From: Phyllobacterium sp. 21LDTY02-6
Lineage (GTDB): Bacteria > Pseudomonadota > Alphaproteobacteria > Rhizobiales > Rhizobiaceae
NCBI RefSeq assembly: GCF_023554255.2
Contig: NZ_JAMJWD020000001.1
Coordinates: forward strand, 496,001-560,000
DNA length: 64,000 bases
Direction of reading: 5' to 3'
Part shown: in pieces, positions 26,323 to 38,067 of the stretch
Layout: every line of letters begins with the position of its first letter
Position numbering within the stretch: position 1 is the first letter of the stretch
Notes under the pieces: model-generated
The model's database searches: none
Told to the model about the DNA's origin: nothing
What the model saw: the letters and a program-made list of their open reading frames with translations, nothing else
Program-made: the position numbers and the translations under genes

Positions 26323-27546
26323 ATGAAGAAACTGGACGTCGCGATCGTGGGGGCGGGGCCGGCGGGACTGGCCGCCGCTCTCTATCTGAACCGCAGCGAT
26401 CACCGCATCACCCTGTTCGAGCGGTTCTCCTCGCCGTCTCCGGTCGGTTCCGGCCTGATCCTGCAGCCGACGGGCCTGACCATCCTTGACGATCTCGGCC
26501 TGTTCGATGCCATCCGGGCGCTGGGCAATCGTATCGACCGGCTCCATGGCACCGATGCCGTGACCGGGCGCACGGTTCTGGATGTCAAATATTCCGCGCG
26601 GCCGGGCGGAAGATTTGGGCTGGCCGTGCACCGTGCAGCGCTGTTCGACGTGCTTTATCGGGCGGTCCTCGACGCCGGGATAGCTATGGAGACCGATGTC
26701 GATGTGGTGTCGCTGGAAAGCGGCGCCGACAAGACCACGCTCCTGACGGAGGCGGGGCGCCGGTTCGGTCCGTTCGACCTCGTTGTCGATGCGAGCGGCG
26801 CCAGATCGAAGCTCATCCGGCACTGCCTTGCCCCGTCTTCTCCCAGACCGCTGGCCTATGGAGCCTATTGGGCATCGCTCAAATGGCATCCGGAAGGTTT
26901 TGACAACCGTTCGCTGGTGCAGCGCTATCAGAGGGCGAGCACGATGATCGGCGTACTGCCCATCGGCCGGACGCCGGCGGGGGATCACGAGATGGCTGCC
27001 TTCTTCTGGAGCACCAAGCCCGAAGGGGAGGCGGCGCTGCGGCAGGGCGGACTTCAGCGCTGGAAGGACAGCGTGCTTGCGCTCTGGCCCGAATGCTCGG
27101 CCTATCTCGACCAGATCAGCAGCTTTGACGAAATGACATTGGCCCGCTACGGCCATCACACGCTGGCCAGGCCGATAGGACCCCGGCTTGCGATCATCGG
27201 CGACGCCGCCCATTCGACGAGCCCACAGCTCGGCCAGGGCGCCAATATGGCCATGCTGGATGCGCGGGCCCTGGCGCATGCCCTGGCCATATCGGGCGAT
27301 CTCGCATCGGCCCTGTCGTCCTATGCGCGGTCGCGCAGGAACCACATACGCGGCTTCCAGATGTTCTCGCGCGTGTTCACGCCCTTCTACCAGTCGGACT
27401 CGCACATATTGCCGCTGATCCGCGACCACGTCGTCTCCAATCTCGCCCGTATTCCGCCGGTGCCGCAGCAACTGGCTTCCCTGGTCGCCGGCACCTTCAT
27501 CGACCCGTTCAGGCCGATCGGCCTTCGCGAGAAGAACTGGCTCTGA
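26323..27546 (+). CDS. FAD-dependent monooxygenase (UbiH/PHBH type)
   Basis: A 407-residue flavoprotein. The Rossmann motif GAGPAGLAAALYLNRSDHRITLFERF is at the N-terminus, a middle VVDASGARSKLIR, and the second FAD motif GDAAHSTSPQLGQGANMAMLDARALAHAL near residue 290. These enzymes hydroxylate aromatic or polyketide-like substrates with NAD(P)H and O2. The adjacent downstream TetR regulator, 85 bases away, could control it, although the operator I see lies between the two genes rather than before this one. Confidence 0.85.
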   Translation: MKKLDVAIVGAGPAGLAAALYLNRSDHRITLFERFSSPSPVGSGLILQPTGLTILDDLGLFDAIRALGNRIDRLHGTDAVTGRTVLDVKYSARPGGRFGLAVHRAALFDVLYRAVLDAGIAMETDVDVVSLESGADKTTLLTEAGRRFGPFDLVVDASGARSKLIRHCLAPSSPRPLAYGAYWASLKWHPEGFDNRSLVQRYQRASTMIGVLPIGRTPAGDHEMAAFFWSTKPEGEAALRQGGLQRWKDSVLALWPECSAYLDQISSFDEMTLARYGHHTLARPIGPRLAIIGDAAHSTSPQLGQGANMAMLDARALAHALAISGDLASALSSYARSRRNHIRGFQMFSRVFTPFYQSDSHILPLIRDHVVSNLARIPPVPQQLASLVAGTFIDPFRPIGLREKNWL

Positions 27547-27564
27547 TTTTGCGGCTGTCCCGCC

Positions 27565-27614
27565 TTGTCAAAGGCCGGAAGCTGTATTAGAACACGCCGT
27601 AACGTACGGTACGG
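27565..27614 (+). promoter_or_regulatory. promoter and palindromic operator of the TetR gene
   Basis: TTGTCA (27565-27570) and TAGAAC (27588-27593) with 17 bp spacing form a candidate promoter. Just downstream, 27597-27614 is an 18-bp palindrome CCGTA-A-CGTACG-G-TACGG with one mismatched pair, centred on CGTACG, a core frequent in TetR-type operators. It overlaps the expected transcription start, which suggests autorepression. Confidence 0.6.
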
Positions 27615-27631
27615 TACGGCCGGAGGATGAA

Positions 27632-29337
<1,706 letters not shown>

Positions 29338-29356
29338 TCTTCGGACGAACCGATGA

Positions 29357-29390
29357 AAGGGCCGGTGGAGCAATCCGCCGGCCCTTTTTT
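29357..29390 (+). terminator. intrinsic terminator of ilvC
   Basis: AAGGGCCGG (29357-29365) pairs with CCGGCCCTT (29378-29386) and is followed by six T residues. The hairpin lies 19 bases after the ilvC stop and just before the end of the convergent small gene. Confidence 0.9.
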
Positions 29391-29395
29391 CTATG

Positions 29396-29740
29396 CTAGA
29401 GGTCGCAGCGGCGGCGGGGCCCGACATAGGGCTGGTAGGTATTGTCGAAGCCGCGATAGGATTGATACGCGGCCTTGCAGCGCTCCGCCTGGCTCGGGCC
29501 GGAAGGGCCGACAGGCTTGTGCCGGCGGAAATTGTAGCAGCCGCTGCCCGAACCCCGGCAATCGGGCTCGCGATATTTGTAGCCCGCGCTGTTGCGCTGG
29601 ATGATCTGCGTCCGCGGCGTAACGTCGAGGCCGCGGGGAGCCGGGCGGTAGGTCTGAATTTCCTGCGCGAACGAAGCCGTCGCCGCCGGTATCGCGCCGA
29701 TCAGCGCCGCGCCCAGGGTCATGAGGATCAAACGTTTCAC
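29396..29740 (-). CDS. small exported basic protein, unknown function
   Basis: A 114-residue protein with a clear signal peptide (MKRLILMTLGAALIGAIPAATASFAQ). The mature part is rich in Arg, Tyr, Pro and Gly, with four Cys (DCRGSGSGCYNFRRH, ERCKAAY, RRRCDL) that could form disulfides. It ends close to the ilvC terminator, convergent. No family recognised. Confidence 0.7.
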   Translation of the reverse strand: MKRLILMTLGAALIGAIPAATASFAQEIQTYRPAPRGLDVTPRTQIIQRNSAGYKYREPDCRGSGSGCYNFRRHKPVGPSGPSQAERCKAAYQSYRGFDNTYQPYVGPRRRCDL

Positions 29741-29866
29741 TTTCCGTCTCCCATATTCGTCTCCCCCGCATATAGGTGTCGCGGCAGTGCAAAGCTACTG
29801 GCCGAAGCGTCACAATGTGGTTAGTTTCGGCCGGAGCAGCCATTCCCCTTGAACCTCAGGACGTGC

Positions 29867-30982
29867 ATGTCAGTTCGAATTGCCACCTTCAACGTCGAAA
29901 ACCTCATGAACCGGTTCGATTTTTCGGGGTTCAGGAACAATCTCAACCAGGACAGGACGCTGCAGCTGTTCCAGATAAAGGACGAGAATCAGTATCGCCA
30001 GCTGGAACAGGCACGCGCCATCGCGCATACGGACGATACCAGGCAGCTCACGGCTCTGGCGATCGCCGCCACCCATGCGGACATCATCTGCCTTCAGGAG
30101 GTGGACAATATCGGTGCGCTCAATGCCTTCGAATTCGGCTATCTCTTCAAGATGGTGGGCGAGGGCTACCGCCACAAATACATGGTCGAGGGCAATGACA
30201 GCCGCGGCATCGATGTCGCGGTGCTGGTGCGCGACCAGACCCGCGACGGGGAGGCGATCGAATTCGTCGAGATGACGAGCCATGCCCATGTCACCTACCA
30301 GGAGTTCGGGCTGCATACGCCGGAACTGGCGCTGCTCGGCCTTGAACCGCATGAGCGCATTTTCAAGCGCGATTGCCTGTGCATCGATCTGCGCGTCGGC
30401 GGCAGGCCGCTTTCGCTCTTCGTCAGCCATTTCAAATCCATGGGCTCGCCGCGAAACGGGATGGACGGACGTACGGCATCGATGCCGGTTCGCATGGCGG
30501 AGGCCAAGGCGGTGCGGCGCATCATCGAGGAGAAGTTCGGCGGCGTTGCCGGCGCCATGGCGCGGGATTGGCTCGTTTGCGGCGATTTCAACGATTATCG
30601 CGAGCGCGTCATCATCAGCGGCGACAGCCTGTCCGGCTACGGGTTCGAGCCGGTCGAGGAAGCCCTGAGCTGCGTCAATGTGCTGACGGAAGGCGGCTTC
30701 TGCGAGAATCTCGTGGAGCGGCGCCCCGCGATCGATCGCTGGACGCTCTACCATACCCGCGGGCCGCAGGAGCGTCATCTTTGCCAGCTGGACTATGTTC
30801 TCGCCTCCGCGGCGCTGGCGGGCAAGAATGCCGGTGCGGTTCCCGATATCATCCGGCAGGGCCAGCCATATCGCACCATATTCCCGCCGGATCAGGCGGT
30901 CGAACGTTTTCCGAGGGTGGGCTGGGACCGTCCCAAGGCCAGCGATCACTGCCCCGTCGCGGTAACATTGGACATGGCCTAG
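29867..30982 (+). CDS. endonuclease/exonuclease/phosphatase (EEP) family protein
   Basis: A 371-residue EEP-fold hydrolase. Motifs are VRIATFNVENLMNRF, ADIICLQEVDN (metal-ligand Glu), LSLFVSHFKSMGSPRNGMDGR, DWLVCGDFNDYRERV and the terminal catalytic SDHCPVAVTLD. Members cut nucleic acids, lipids or phosphate esters. No signal peptide is visible. I use ATG 29867 with CAGGA six bases upstream rather than ATG 29849. The NUDIX gene starts two bases after its stop, so both are translated from one message. Confidence 0.85.
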   Translation: MSVRIATFNVENLMNRFDFSGFRNNLNQDRTLQLFQIKDENQYRQLEQARAIAHTDDTRQLTALAIAATHADIICLQEVDNIGALNAFEFGYLFKMVGEGYRHKYMVEGNDSRGIDVAVLVRDQTRDGEAIEFVEMTSHAHVTYQEFGLHTPELALLGLEPHERIFKRDCLCIDLRVGGRPLSLFVSHFKSMGSPRNGMDGRTASMPVRMAEAKAVRRIIEEKFGGVAGAMARDWLVCGDFNDYRERVIISGDSLSGYGFEPVEEALSCVNVLTEGGFCENLVERRPAIDRWTLYHTRGPQERHLCQLDYVLASAALAGKNAGAVPDIIRQGQPYRTIFPPDQAVERFPRVGWDRPKASDHCPVAVTLDMA

Positions 30983-30984
30983 GC

Positions 30985-31743
30985 ATGCTGAATATTCCCG
31001 AAGAGACAGTCGTACCGCTTGCTGCAGCGAAGCTGCAGATCGACGACGGCCCGCTGGACTACGAGGTGCGGAACCGGCAGCAGATCGACGCCAACTGGCT
31101 GAGCGACGTGACGGACAATCCCGCGCTGTTCAACGGCCCGTTCTTCATGGCCGAAGCGGCGGACGTGGACAATGGCGTTTTCGCTGCGCGCTATCGGCGC
31201 ACCCGTTTCGCCACCATGCTGCACTGGAAGAAGAATGCCGATCTGGCGAAGCCCTGGCATGTGTTCGCCGTCGGTGTCATCGTCTCGGCCGACAACCGGT
31301 TGATCGCCGGGCGAATGGCGGCTTCGACTTCGGCGGCGGGCCGCGTCTATTTTCCGGCCGGTTCGTTCGACGAGGGGGATGTCGTTGGCGGTACGATCGA
31401 TATCGAAGGCAACATGCACCGCGAGGTGGCCGAGGAAACGGGCATCGACCTGTCGGCGGCGGCGGATCGCGACAGCGCGACCTATCTCGTAACGTCGAGA
31501 CGCAGCATCGCCCTGTTCCGGCGGTACTACCTGGCGCTGGAAGCCCGGGAATTGCTGGCGCGCATCAGCACGCATATTGCATCCGAACAGGTGCCGGAAC
31601 TCGACGGCGTGACGGCGATTTCGGCAGCCGGAGAGATGGGGGAGGCTACGCCGGCGCCGTTCCGCATCTTTGGCGACTGGCATTTCAGCGAGGAGCAGCG
31701 ACGACGGAGGCCGCGTCGGCCCCATAGGCCAATGCCACCATGA
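30985..31743 (+). CDS. NUDIX-domain hydrolase
   Basis: A 252-residue protein. The NUDIX core REVAEETGI is intact at about residues 152-160, inside GGTIDIEGNMHREVAEETGIDLS, but the spacing of the preceding Gly and Glu is shorter than the standard 23-residue NUDIX box, so activity and substrate are uncertain. The C-terminus turns into RRRRPRRPHRPMPP, and its last codons lie in the first unit of a 20-bp tandem repeat. It starts 2 bases after the EEP gene and is likely co-translated. Confidence 0.8.
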   Translation: MLNIPEETVVPLAAAKLQIDDGPLDYEVRNRQQIDANWLSDVTDNPALFNGPFFMAEAADVDNGVFAARYRRTRFATMLHWKKNADLAKPWHVFAVGVIVSADNRLIAGRMAASTSAAGRVYFPAGSFDEGDVVGGTIDIEGNMHREVAEETGIDLSAAADRDSATYLVTSRRSIALFRRYYLALEARELLARISTHIASEQVPELDGVTAISAAGEMGEATPAPFRIFGDWHFSEEQRRRRPRRPHRPMPP

Positions 31744-31785
31744 CAAGGCCAATGACACCATGACAAGGCCAATGTTACCATAACA
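31726..31785 (+). repeat. three 20-bp tandem repeats across the NUDIX stop codon
   Basis: Units at 31726-31745, 31746-31765 and 31766-31785 share AGGCCAATG...ACCAT.ACA. The first two differ at two bases near the middle; the third differs by a few more. The NUDIX stop codon is in unit 1; later units are in the space before phzF. Confidence 0.9.
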
Positions 31786-31843
31786 AGGTTTGACTTGATC
31801 TGGCGAAAGCGTGTTCTATTTTCCGGCGAACGGGAGCGAAACC

Positions 31844-32761
31844 ATGTCGGGTCGTCAATACGAGATTTATGATGTCTTTACCGATTCGGCATTGAGCGGC
31901 AACCCGCTGGCCATCGTCCACGAGGCCGAGGGGCTTGACGACGCGGCCATGCAGCGGGTCGCAAGGGAATTCAATCTGTCCGAGACGGTTTTCGTGCTGC
32001 CGGCGCAGAACCCCGCACATACGGCATCGATACGAATATTCACGCCGGATTATGAACTGCCTTTTGCCGGGCATCCGACCGTCGGCACCGCCATATCGCT
32101 CGCCCACCGCCGCTTCGGCGCCGAGACGAGCGGTCAGGATGCACTGATCATTCTCGAGGAGCAGGTGGGGGCGGTGCGCTGCGGCGTGACGCTGGGCCAA
32201 TCCGGCGCCTTCGCCGAATTCGACCTGCCCAGGCTGCCGCAGCGGGTCGCCTATAATTACGACAGGATGGCGATAGCCGCCGCGCTTCGACTGGAGCCGG
32301 GCGACATAGGCTTCGAGAACCACGTGCCGAGCATCTGGGAGGCGGGCGTGCCCTACCTTCTTATTCCGCTCCACGGCATCGACGCGGCCGGGCGCATCCG
32401 GATAGATCAGGCGGCGATGAAGAAGGTGGCGCCCCGCATCGGCGCGCGGCAATTGCCCGTCTACGCCTATTGCCGCGAGACGGTGCGGCATGACAGCCAT
32501 TTTCACGCCCGCATGTTCGTCAGCGATGACGGCACCTATGAGGACCCCGCGACCGGTTCGGCGACGGCGGCATTCGCCGGTGCCGTTCACGCCTTCGACC
32601 AGCCGCTCGACGGCGTGCTGCACCTTTCGCTGGAGCAGGGCTTCGAGATGGGACGGCCGTCGAAGCTGCGGCTGGAGCTCGACATCGCGGACAGCCGGCT
32701 CGTCGGCGCCCGCATAGGCGGTGGAGCGGTGAAGGTCGCGGAGGGCCGGATTTTTGTCTGA
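31844..32761 (+). CDS. PhzF-family isomerase
   Basis: A 305-residue member of the PhzF/diaminopimelate-epimerase fold. The family marks are YEIYDVFTDSALSGNPLAIV, the catalytic Glu in FNLSETVFVLP, FTPDYELPFAGHPTVGTA and EDPATGSATAAFAGAV. The start at 31844 is preceded by GGGAGCGAAACC. The substrate is unknown in most members outside phenazine synthesis, and no other phenazine gene is visible here. A small hairpin CTGCGC-CAAA-GCGCAG (32763-32778) follows the stop. Confidence 0.88.
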   Translation: MSGRQYEIYDVFTDSALSGNPLAIVHEAEGLDDAAMQRVAREFNLSETVFVLPAQNPAHTASIRIFTPDYELPFAGHPTVGTAISLAHRRFGAETSGQDALIILEEQVGAVRCGVTLGQSGAFAEFDLPRLPQRVAYNYDRMAIAAALRLEPGDIGFENHVPSIWEAGVPYLLIPLHGIDAAGRIRIDQAAMKKVAPRIGARQLPVYAYCRETVRHDSHFHARMFVSDDGTYEDPATGSATAAFAGAVHAFDQPLDGVLHLSLEQGFEMGRPSKLRLELDIADSRLVGARIGGGAVKVAEGRIFV

Positions 32762-32816
32762 GCTGCGCCAAAGCGCAGTTGTTGCACGGCGAAACAATAA
32801 AGTTGTCGCGAGGGGC

Positions 32817-32845
32817 TGGACAGGCAAGATTTGCCCCGTTATAGA
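32817..32845 (+). promoter_or_regulatory. promoter of tRNA-Lys
   Basis: TGGACA (32817-32822) and TATAGA (32840-32845) with 17 bp spacing, about 32 bases before the tRNA 5' end. Confidence 0.6.
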
Positions 32846-32876
32846 GCGCTCACTTACTGCCGTTCAGGCGGCCGGA

Positions 32877-32952
<76 letters not shown>

Positions 32953-32965
32953 TATCTTTGAAAAC

Positions 32966-32987
32966 AAGGGCCTTACGGCCCTTTTTT
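32966..32987 (+). terminator. terminator of tRNA-Lys
   Basis: AAGGGCC-TTAC-GGCCCTT stem (32966-32983) with a run of six T residues ending at 32987. Confidence 0.88.
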
Positions 32988-33037
32988 CTTGTGCCCCGGC
33001 GGGCATTGGCCTGCCATATTCTTACGAGGAGACATCC

Positions 33038-33382
33038 ATGAGCGTTCGTCGAATTGAAGCTGGCCCCCGCATGAGCCAGGCTGTCATCCATGGCAATACC
33101 GTATATCTCGCCGGCCAGGTCGGTGGTCCGGGCAAGAGCGTCACGGAACAGACGAAGGATGTACTCGCCTCCGTCGACCGCCTTCTCAAGGAAGCAGGCA
33201 CGGACAAGTCCAAGCTGCTGCAGGCGATTATCTGGCTCGACGACATGAAGGACTTTGGCGAAATGAACGCCGTCTGGGATGCCTGGGTCGATCCGGCGAA
33301 CGCGCCCGCTCGCGCTACCGGCGAAGCCAAGCTCGCCACGCCCGAATACAAGGTCGAGATCATCATCACCGCCGCGCTCTAG
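33038..33382 (+). CDS. RidA/YjgF-family protein
   Basis: A 114-residue protein of the Rid superfamily. RIEAGPRMSQAVIHGNTVYLAGQVG, the VLASVDRLLKEAGTDKSKLLQAIIWLDDMKDFGEMNAVWDAW centre and the end PARATGEAKLATPEYKVEIIITAAL fit the family and keep the Arg that binds the substrate carboxylate in active RidA proteins. Archetypal RidA deaminates reactive 2-aminoacrylate enamines; other subgroups have unknown roles. GAGGAG precedes the ATG. Confidence 0.88.
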   Translation: MSVRRIEAGPRMSQAVIHGNTVYLAGQVGGPGKSVTEQTKDVLASVDRLLKEAGTDKSKLLQAIIWLDDMKDFGEMNAVWDAWVDPANAPARATGEAKLATPEYKVEIIITAAL

Positions 33383-33503
33383 GCGACCGACATGCCTCAT
33401 GCTGTGCCAGTTCACCTGGCTCAGCACGAGGGTGGTGGATTGAATACGGAAGATCCGCACCACGCCCGCGAAATCGCGTCTGGTCATTGAAAATGGGGGG
33501 AGA

Positions 33504-33558
33504 CGGGCGGTCTTCAGCGCGTCAGTAGGTATCAGGGTCGAGGTCCGAAGACCGCCCG
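33504..33558. repeat. 12-bp inverted repeat with 31-base loop
   Basis: CGGGCGGTCTTC (33504-33515) and GAAGACCGCCCG (33547-33558) are perfect reverse complements. No T run follows on either strand. Confidence 0.75.
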
Positions 33559-33765
33559 CGACGTCTTTGCCTGCTATCATTGCGCTTGTCAGACGCAACA
33601 ACCCGGAAAACGAAGCGCCACCTCCGTTTCCATCTGCAGTTTGCCGGTCGATCGGGGTTGTCACTTCCGACCATCCGGCAACGCCACCCTTTCCCAGCAA
33701 TCGAAACAGCACCGGAAGCTGCTCCCCCACTGGAAAGGACCGAAACAGAATAACCCGGTTCCAAA

Positions 33766-33865
33766 GTGGTGGGATAAGTTTTTTTGCGTGCCGGGGGGAA
33801 GAATGAGCGAAATCAGTGGCTTGCAGGGCAAAATATTTTTTTAGGCCGAAAATCTATCCCACCAC
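33766..33865. repeat. 11-bp inverted repeats bounding a 100-bp AT-richer segment
   Basis: GTGGTGGGATA (33766-33776) and TATCCCACCAC (33855-33865) are perfect reverse complements, enclosing 78 bases with two poly-T runs. The layout could be a small miniature element or a long hairpin; I see no flanking target-site duplication. Confidence 0.6.
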
Positions 33866-34097
33866 GTGGGCCTGTTGTGCCCCCGTTCACGGCCCACCTC
33901 CCTCATGCTGAGCCCTCATGGTTGTTCAGTGCTGCACACCCATCGCCCGGTGCCAATCCATGCAATTAATTGCGTGTAATGCGAACAATTGAGCTGCGGC
34001 ACTGGATTTTCAGGCGCGAACTGAATAGAGTTCGCGCTTCTCAAGCTGCTCCAAGGCGATATACCGCGCCACGCAGACAAAATGGTGAGGATTAGGA

Positions 34098-34355
34098 TTG
34101 CAAGTTCTCGTTCGCGACAACAATGTTGAACAGGCCCTGAGGGTCCTGAAAAAGAAGATGCAACGCGAAGGGCTGTTTCGCGAAATGAAGGCTCGACAGG
34201 CTTTTGAAAAGCCCTCCGAGCGCCGGGTGCGTGAAAAGGCCGAGGCTGTCAGCCGTGCCCGCAAGGCGGCGCGCAAGCAGGCTCAGCGGGAAGGGCTTCT
34301 GCCCGGCCCGAAGAAAAAGGAACGCGGCGCCCCTGCCGGCAACGATCATCGTTGA
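34098..34355 (+). CDS. rpsU: 30S ribosomal protein bS21
   Basis: An 85-residue, strongly basic protein. [56 protein letters not shown] is the standard bS21 sequence with the longer basic C-terminal tail seen in Rhizobiales. The start is TTG at 34098, with GAGG seven bases upstream; homologues begin at the same residue. Followed by a hairpin. Confidence 0.94.
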   Translation: MQVLVRDNNVEQALRVLKKKMQREGLFREMKARQAFEKPSERRVREKAEAVSRARKAARKQAQREGLLPGPKKKERGAPAGNDHR

Positions 34356-34377
34356 ACGTCGCGCCTGATTGAATAAA

Positions 34378-34406
34378 AAGCCCGCGCGGTCATCCGTCGC
34401 GGGCTT
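34378..34406 (+). terminator. hairpin terminator after rpsU
   Basis: AAGCCCGCG (34378-34386) pairs with CGCGGGCTT (34398-34406) around an 11-base loop, 23 bases after the rpsU stop. The following sequence ATTC is not a proper T run, so termination efficiency is uncertain. Confidence 0.6.
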
Positions 34407-34492
34407 ATTCACATGGTTTCCCGAAAGTGCCTTCTTGCAAGCCTAGGCTCGTCGTCCCTATGCAAGGGCTGTCGTGAATCATGGAGAGACCA

Positions 34493-35062
34493 ATGGCGCT
34501 CAAGTTGAATATCATCATTGCAAGTACACGTCCCGGCCGGGGTGGTCCGCCGGTGGCGGAATGGTTTCATGAATTCGTCAGGCAGGATGGCACGTTCGAG
34601 CCTGTTCTCGTCGATCTCGCGGATATCAACCTTCCGCTACTCGACGAACCCAGCCATCCGCGGATGAAGAAATATGAGCACGAACATACGAAGAGGTGGA
34701 GCGCGGTGGTCGATGCGGCCGATGCCTATGTCTTCGTCATGCCGGAATATGATTACAATGCGCCGCCGTCGCTGATCAACGCCTTGATCTATCTCTGGAA
34801 CGAATGGAACTACAAGCCCGCGAGCTTTGTCAGCTATGGCGGGATTTCCGGCGGCATGCGCGCGGTGGAATCGGTAAAGGGGCTCATGTCTGCCCTGCGG
34901 CTCGTGCCGCTCTCGGAGTCGGTGCCGGTGCCGCTCTACCAGAACTTCATCAATGACGAGGGCGTGTTCCAGCCCAATGAGGCGATCACCAACGGCGCCA
35001 AGACGATGCTTGCCGAGCTGGCCAAATGGGCCGGCGCGTTGAAGCCGCTGCGCGACGCCTGA
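34493..35062 (+). CDS. NADPH-dependent FMN reductase family protein
   Basis: A 189-residue flavodoxin-fold protein. KLNIIIASTRPGRGGPPVAEWF is the FMN phosphate-binding loop, and DAYVFVMPEYDYNAPPSLINALIYLWNEWNYKPASFVSYGGISGGMRA is the conserved core of the NAD(P)H:FMN reductase/quinone reductase group. GGAGAG sits 5 bases before ATG 34493; ATG 34481 is the alternative start. It ends just before the TPP riboswitch. Confidence 0.88.
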   Translation: MALKLNIIIASTRPGRGGPPVAEWFHEFVRQDGTFEPVLVDLADINLPLLDEPSHPRMKKYEHEHTKRWSAVVDAADAYVFVMPEYDYNAPPSLINALIYLWNEWNYKPASFVSYGGISGGMRAVESVKGLMSALRLVPLSESVPVPLYQNFINDEGVFQPNEAITNGAKTMLAELAKWAGALKPLRDA

Positions 35063-35103
35063 CACTTGACAGAGCGGCGCTAAGCCGCTCTTCTAACGCT
35101 ATT

Positions 35104-35200
35104 CACCAGGGGGGTCCCGACAAGGGGCTGAGATACTGCTGGCTTTTGCAGCGCAGTGACCCGTTGAACCTGATCCAGTTCATACTGGCGTAGGGACGGT
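35104..35200 (+). promoter_or_regulatory. TPP riboswitch (THI element)
   Basis: The conserved core is present in order: GGGGTCCCGA, GGGGCTGAGA, a variable hairpin, GACCCGTTGAACCTGATCC and ATACTGGCGTAGGGA. This aptamer binds thiamine pyrophosphate and shuts the downstream thi genes when the cofactor is plentiful. The ~110 bases between it and thiC must contain the expression platform; I see no strong terminator, so control of translation initiation is likely. Confidence 0.95.
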
Positions 35201-35287
35201 GCAAAGCTGCGACCAGCTCTGGCAAAAAGTCTGATTCCAGGCTCGCGCAGTTCTTCATCCTTCCGGCACAGAACTGGGTTTCCTTGA

Positions 35288-37111
<1,824 letters not shown>

Positions 37112-37113
37112 GC

Positions 37114-38067
37114 ATGCCGATACTGGTGAAAGGGGCCGGGGTTGCCGGCCTCACGGTGGCGCATGAGCTTTGGAGCAGGGGACATGACGTCGCCGTATTC
37201 GATCCTGTAGGGGACCATCGCCATGCCGCCTCCTGGTATGCGGGCGGCATGCTCGCACCCTATTGCGAGCGTGAAAGCGCCGAACAGGCGGTCGTCGATC
37301 TCGGCGCCGGCGCGGCGGATTGGTGGGATTCCGCCTTGCCGGGGCTGGTGCGGCGCAATGGAACGCTGGTGGTTGCGCCGGCGCGGGATACCGGCGAACT
37401 GCGCCGCTTCGCCGGCCGCACGACCGGGTTCGAGCCGCTCGATCACGCGAAGATAGCTGCGCTCGAGCCTGATCTTGCGGAGAATTTCCGCAGCGGGCTC
37501 TTCTTCTCGCAAGAGGCGCATCTTGACCCACGCAGCGCGCTGATGCAGTTGCGCACCAAGCTCGCGGCAGCGGGTGTGGAATTTCACGCGGCAGCGCCGG
37601 ACGTCGCCGCATATGACCGGACGGTGGATTGCACCGGGATGGCGGCCCGGCTTTCCGGCCTGCGCGGCGTTCGCGGCGAGATGCTGCTGCTTCGGACGGC
37701 CGAACTGTCATTGGCCCGGCCGGTTCGCCTCATCCATCCGCGTTTTCCGCTCTACATCGTGCCGCGCGACGATAATATGTTCATGGTCGGCGCAACCATG
37801 ATCGAAAGCGAGCAGTCCGGCCCGATAAGAGCGCGGTCGCTGATGGAACTGCTCAATGCGGCTTATGCGCTGCATCCGGCATTCGGCGAGGCGGAGCTGG
37901 TGGAAACCGGCGTCGGCATCCGGCCCGCCTATGCCGACAATTTGCCGCGCGTCAGCCGCGATGGCGCGACGATCCATATCAACGGCCTTTATCGCCACGG
38001 CTTTCTGCTTGCACCGGCGATGGCTGTCCGGGCGGCGGGCCTGATCGAAAACGAGGAAGAACCATGA
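37114..38067 (+). CDS. thiO: glycine oxidase ThiO
   Basis: A 317-residue FAD enzyme that converts glycine to the dehydroglycine used in thiazole formation. The Rossmann motif VKGAGVAGLTVAHELWSRGHDVAVFD opens the protein, SWYAGGMLAPYCERE and a late GIRPAYADNLPRV...INGLYRHGFLLAP follow, as in the family. It starts 2 bases after the thiC stop, and its end overlaps thiS by 4 bases. Slightly short for ThiO (usually 330-370). Confidence 0.9.
   Translation: MPILVKGAGVAGLTVAHELWSRGHDVAVFDPVGDHRHAASWYAGGMLAPYCERESAEQAVVDLGAGAADWWDSALPGLVRRNGTLVVAPARDTGELRRFAGRTTGFEPLDHAKIAALEPDLAENFRSGLFFSQEAHLDPRSALMQLRTKLAAAGVEFHAAAPDVAAYDRTVDCTGMAARLSGLRGVRGEMLLLRTAELSLARPVRLIHPRFPLYIVPRDDNMFMVGATMIESEQSGPIRARSLMELLNAAYALHPAFGEAELVETGVGIRPAYADNLPRVSRDGATIHINGLYRHGFLLAPAMAVRAAGLIENEEEP

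Larger units (their letters stand above)
33383..34097. other. 715-bp stretch without a supported gene
   Basis: Between ridA and rpsU no frame has family character. The stretch contains two long inverted repeats, listed separately, and two T-rich runs (33778-33785 and 33835-33841). Several short frames exist on both strands (for example minus-strand 33522-33764), but composition and lack of ribosome binding sites do not support them. The last part should hold the rpsU promoter. Confidence 0.6.

Noticed and set aside
31844-32761. Phenazine biosynthesis locus suggested by the PhzF homologue
   Set aside because: No other phz gene nearby; PhzF-like proteins are widespread with unrelated roles.
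33522-33764. 80-codon minus-strand frame in the ridA-rpsU gap
   Set aside because: No ribosome site, no recognisable motif, composition like random GC-rich sequence.
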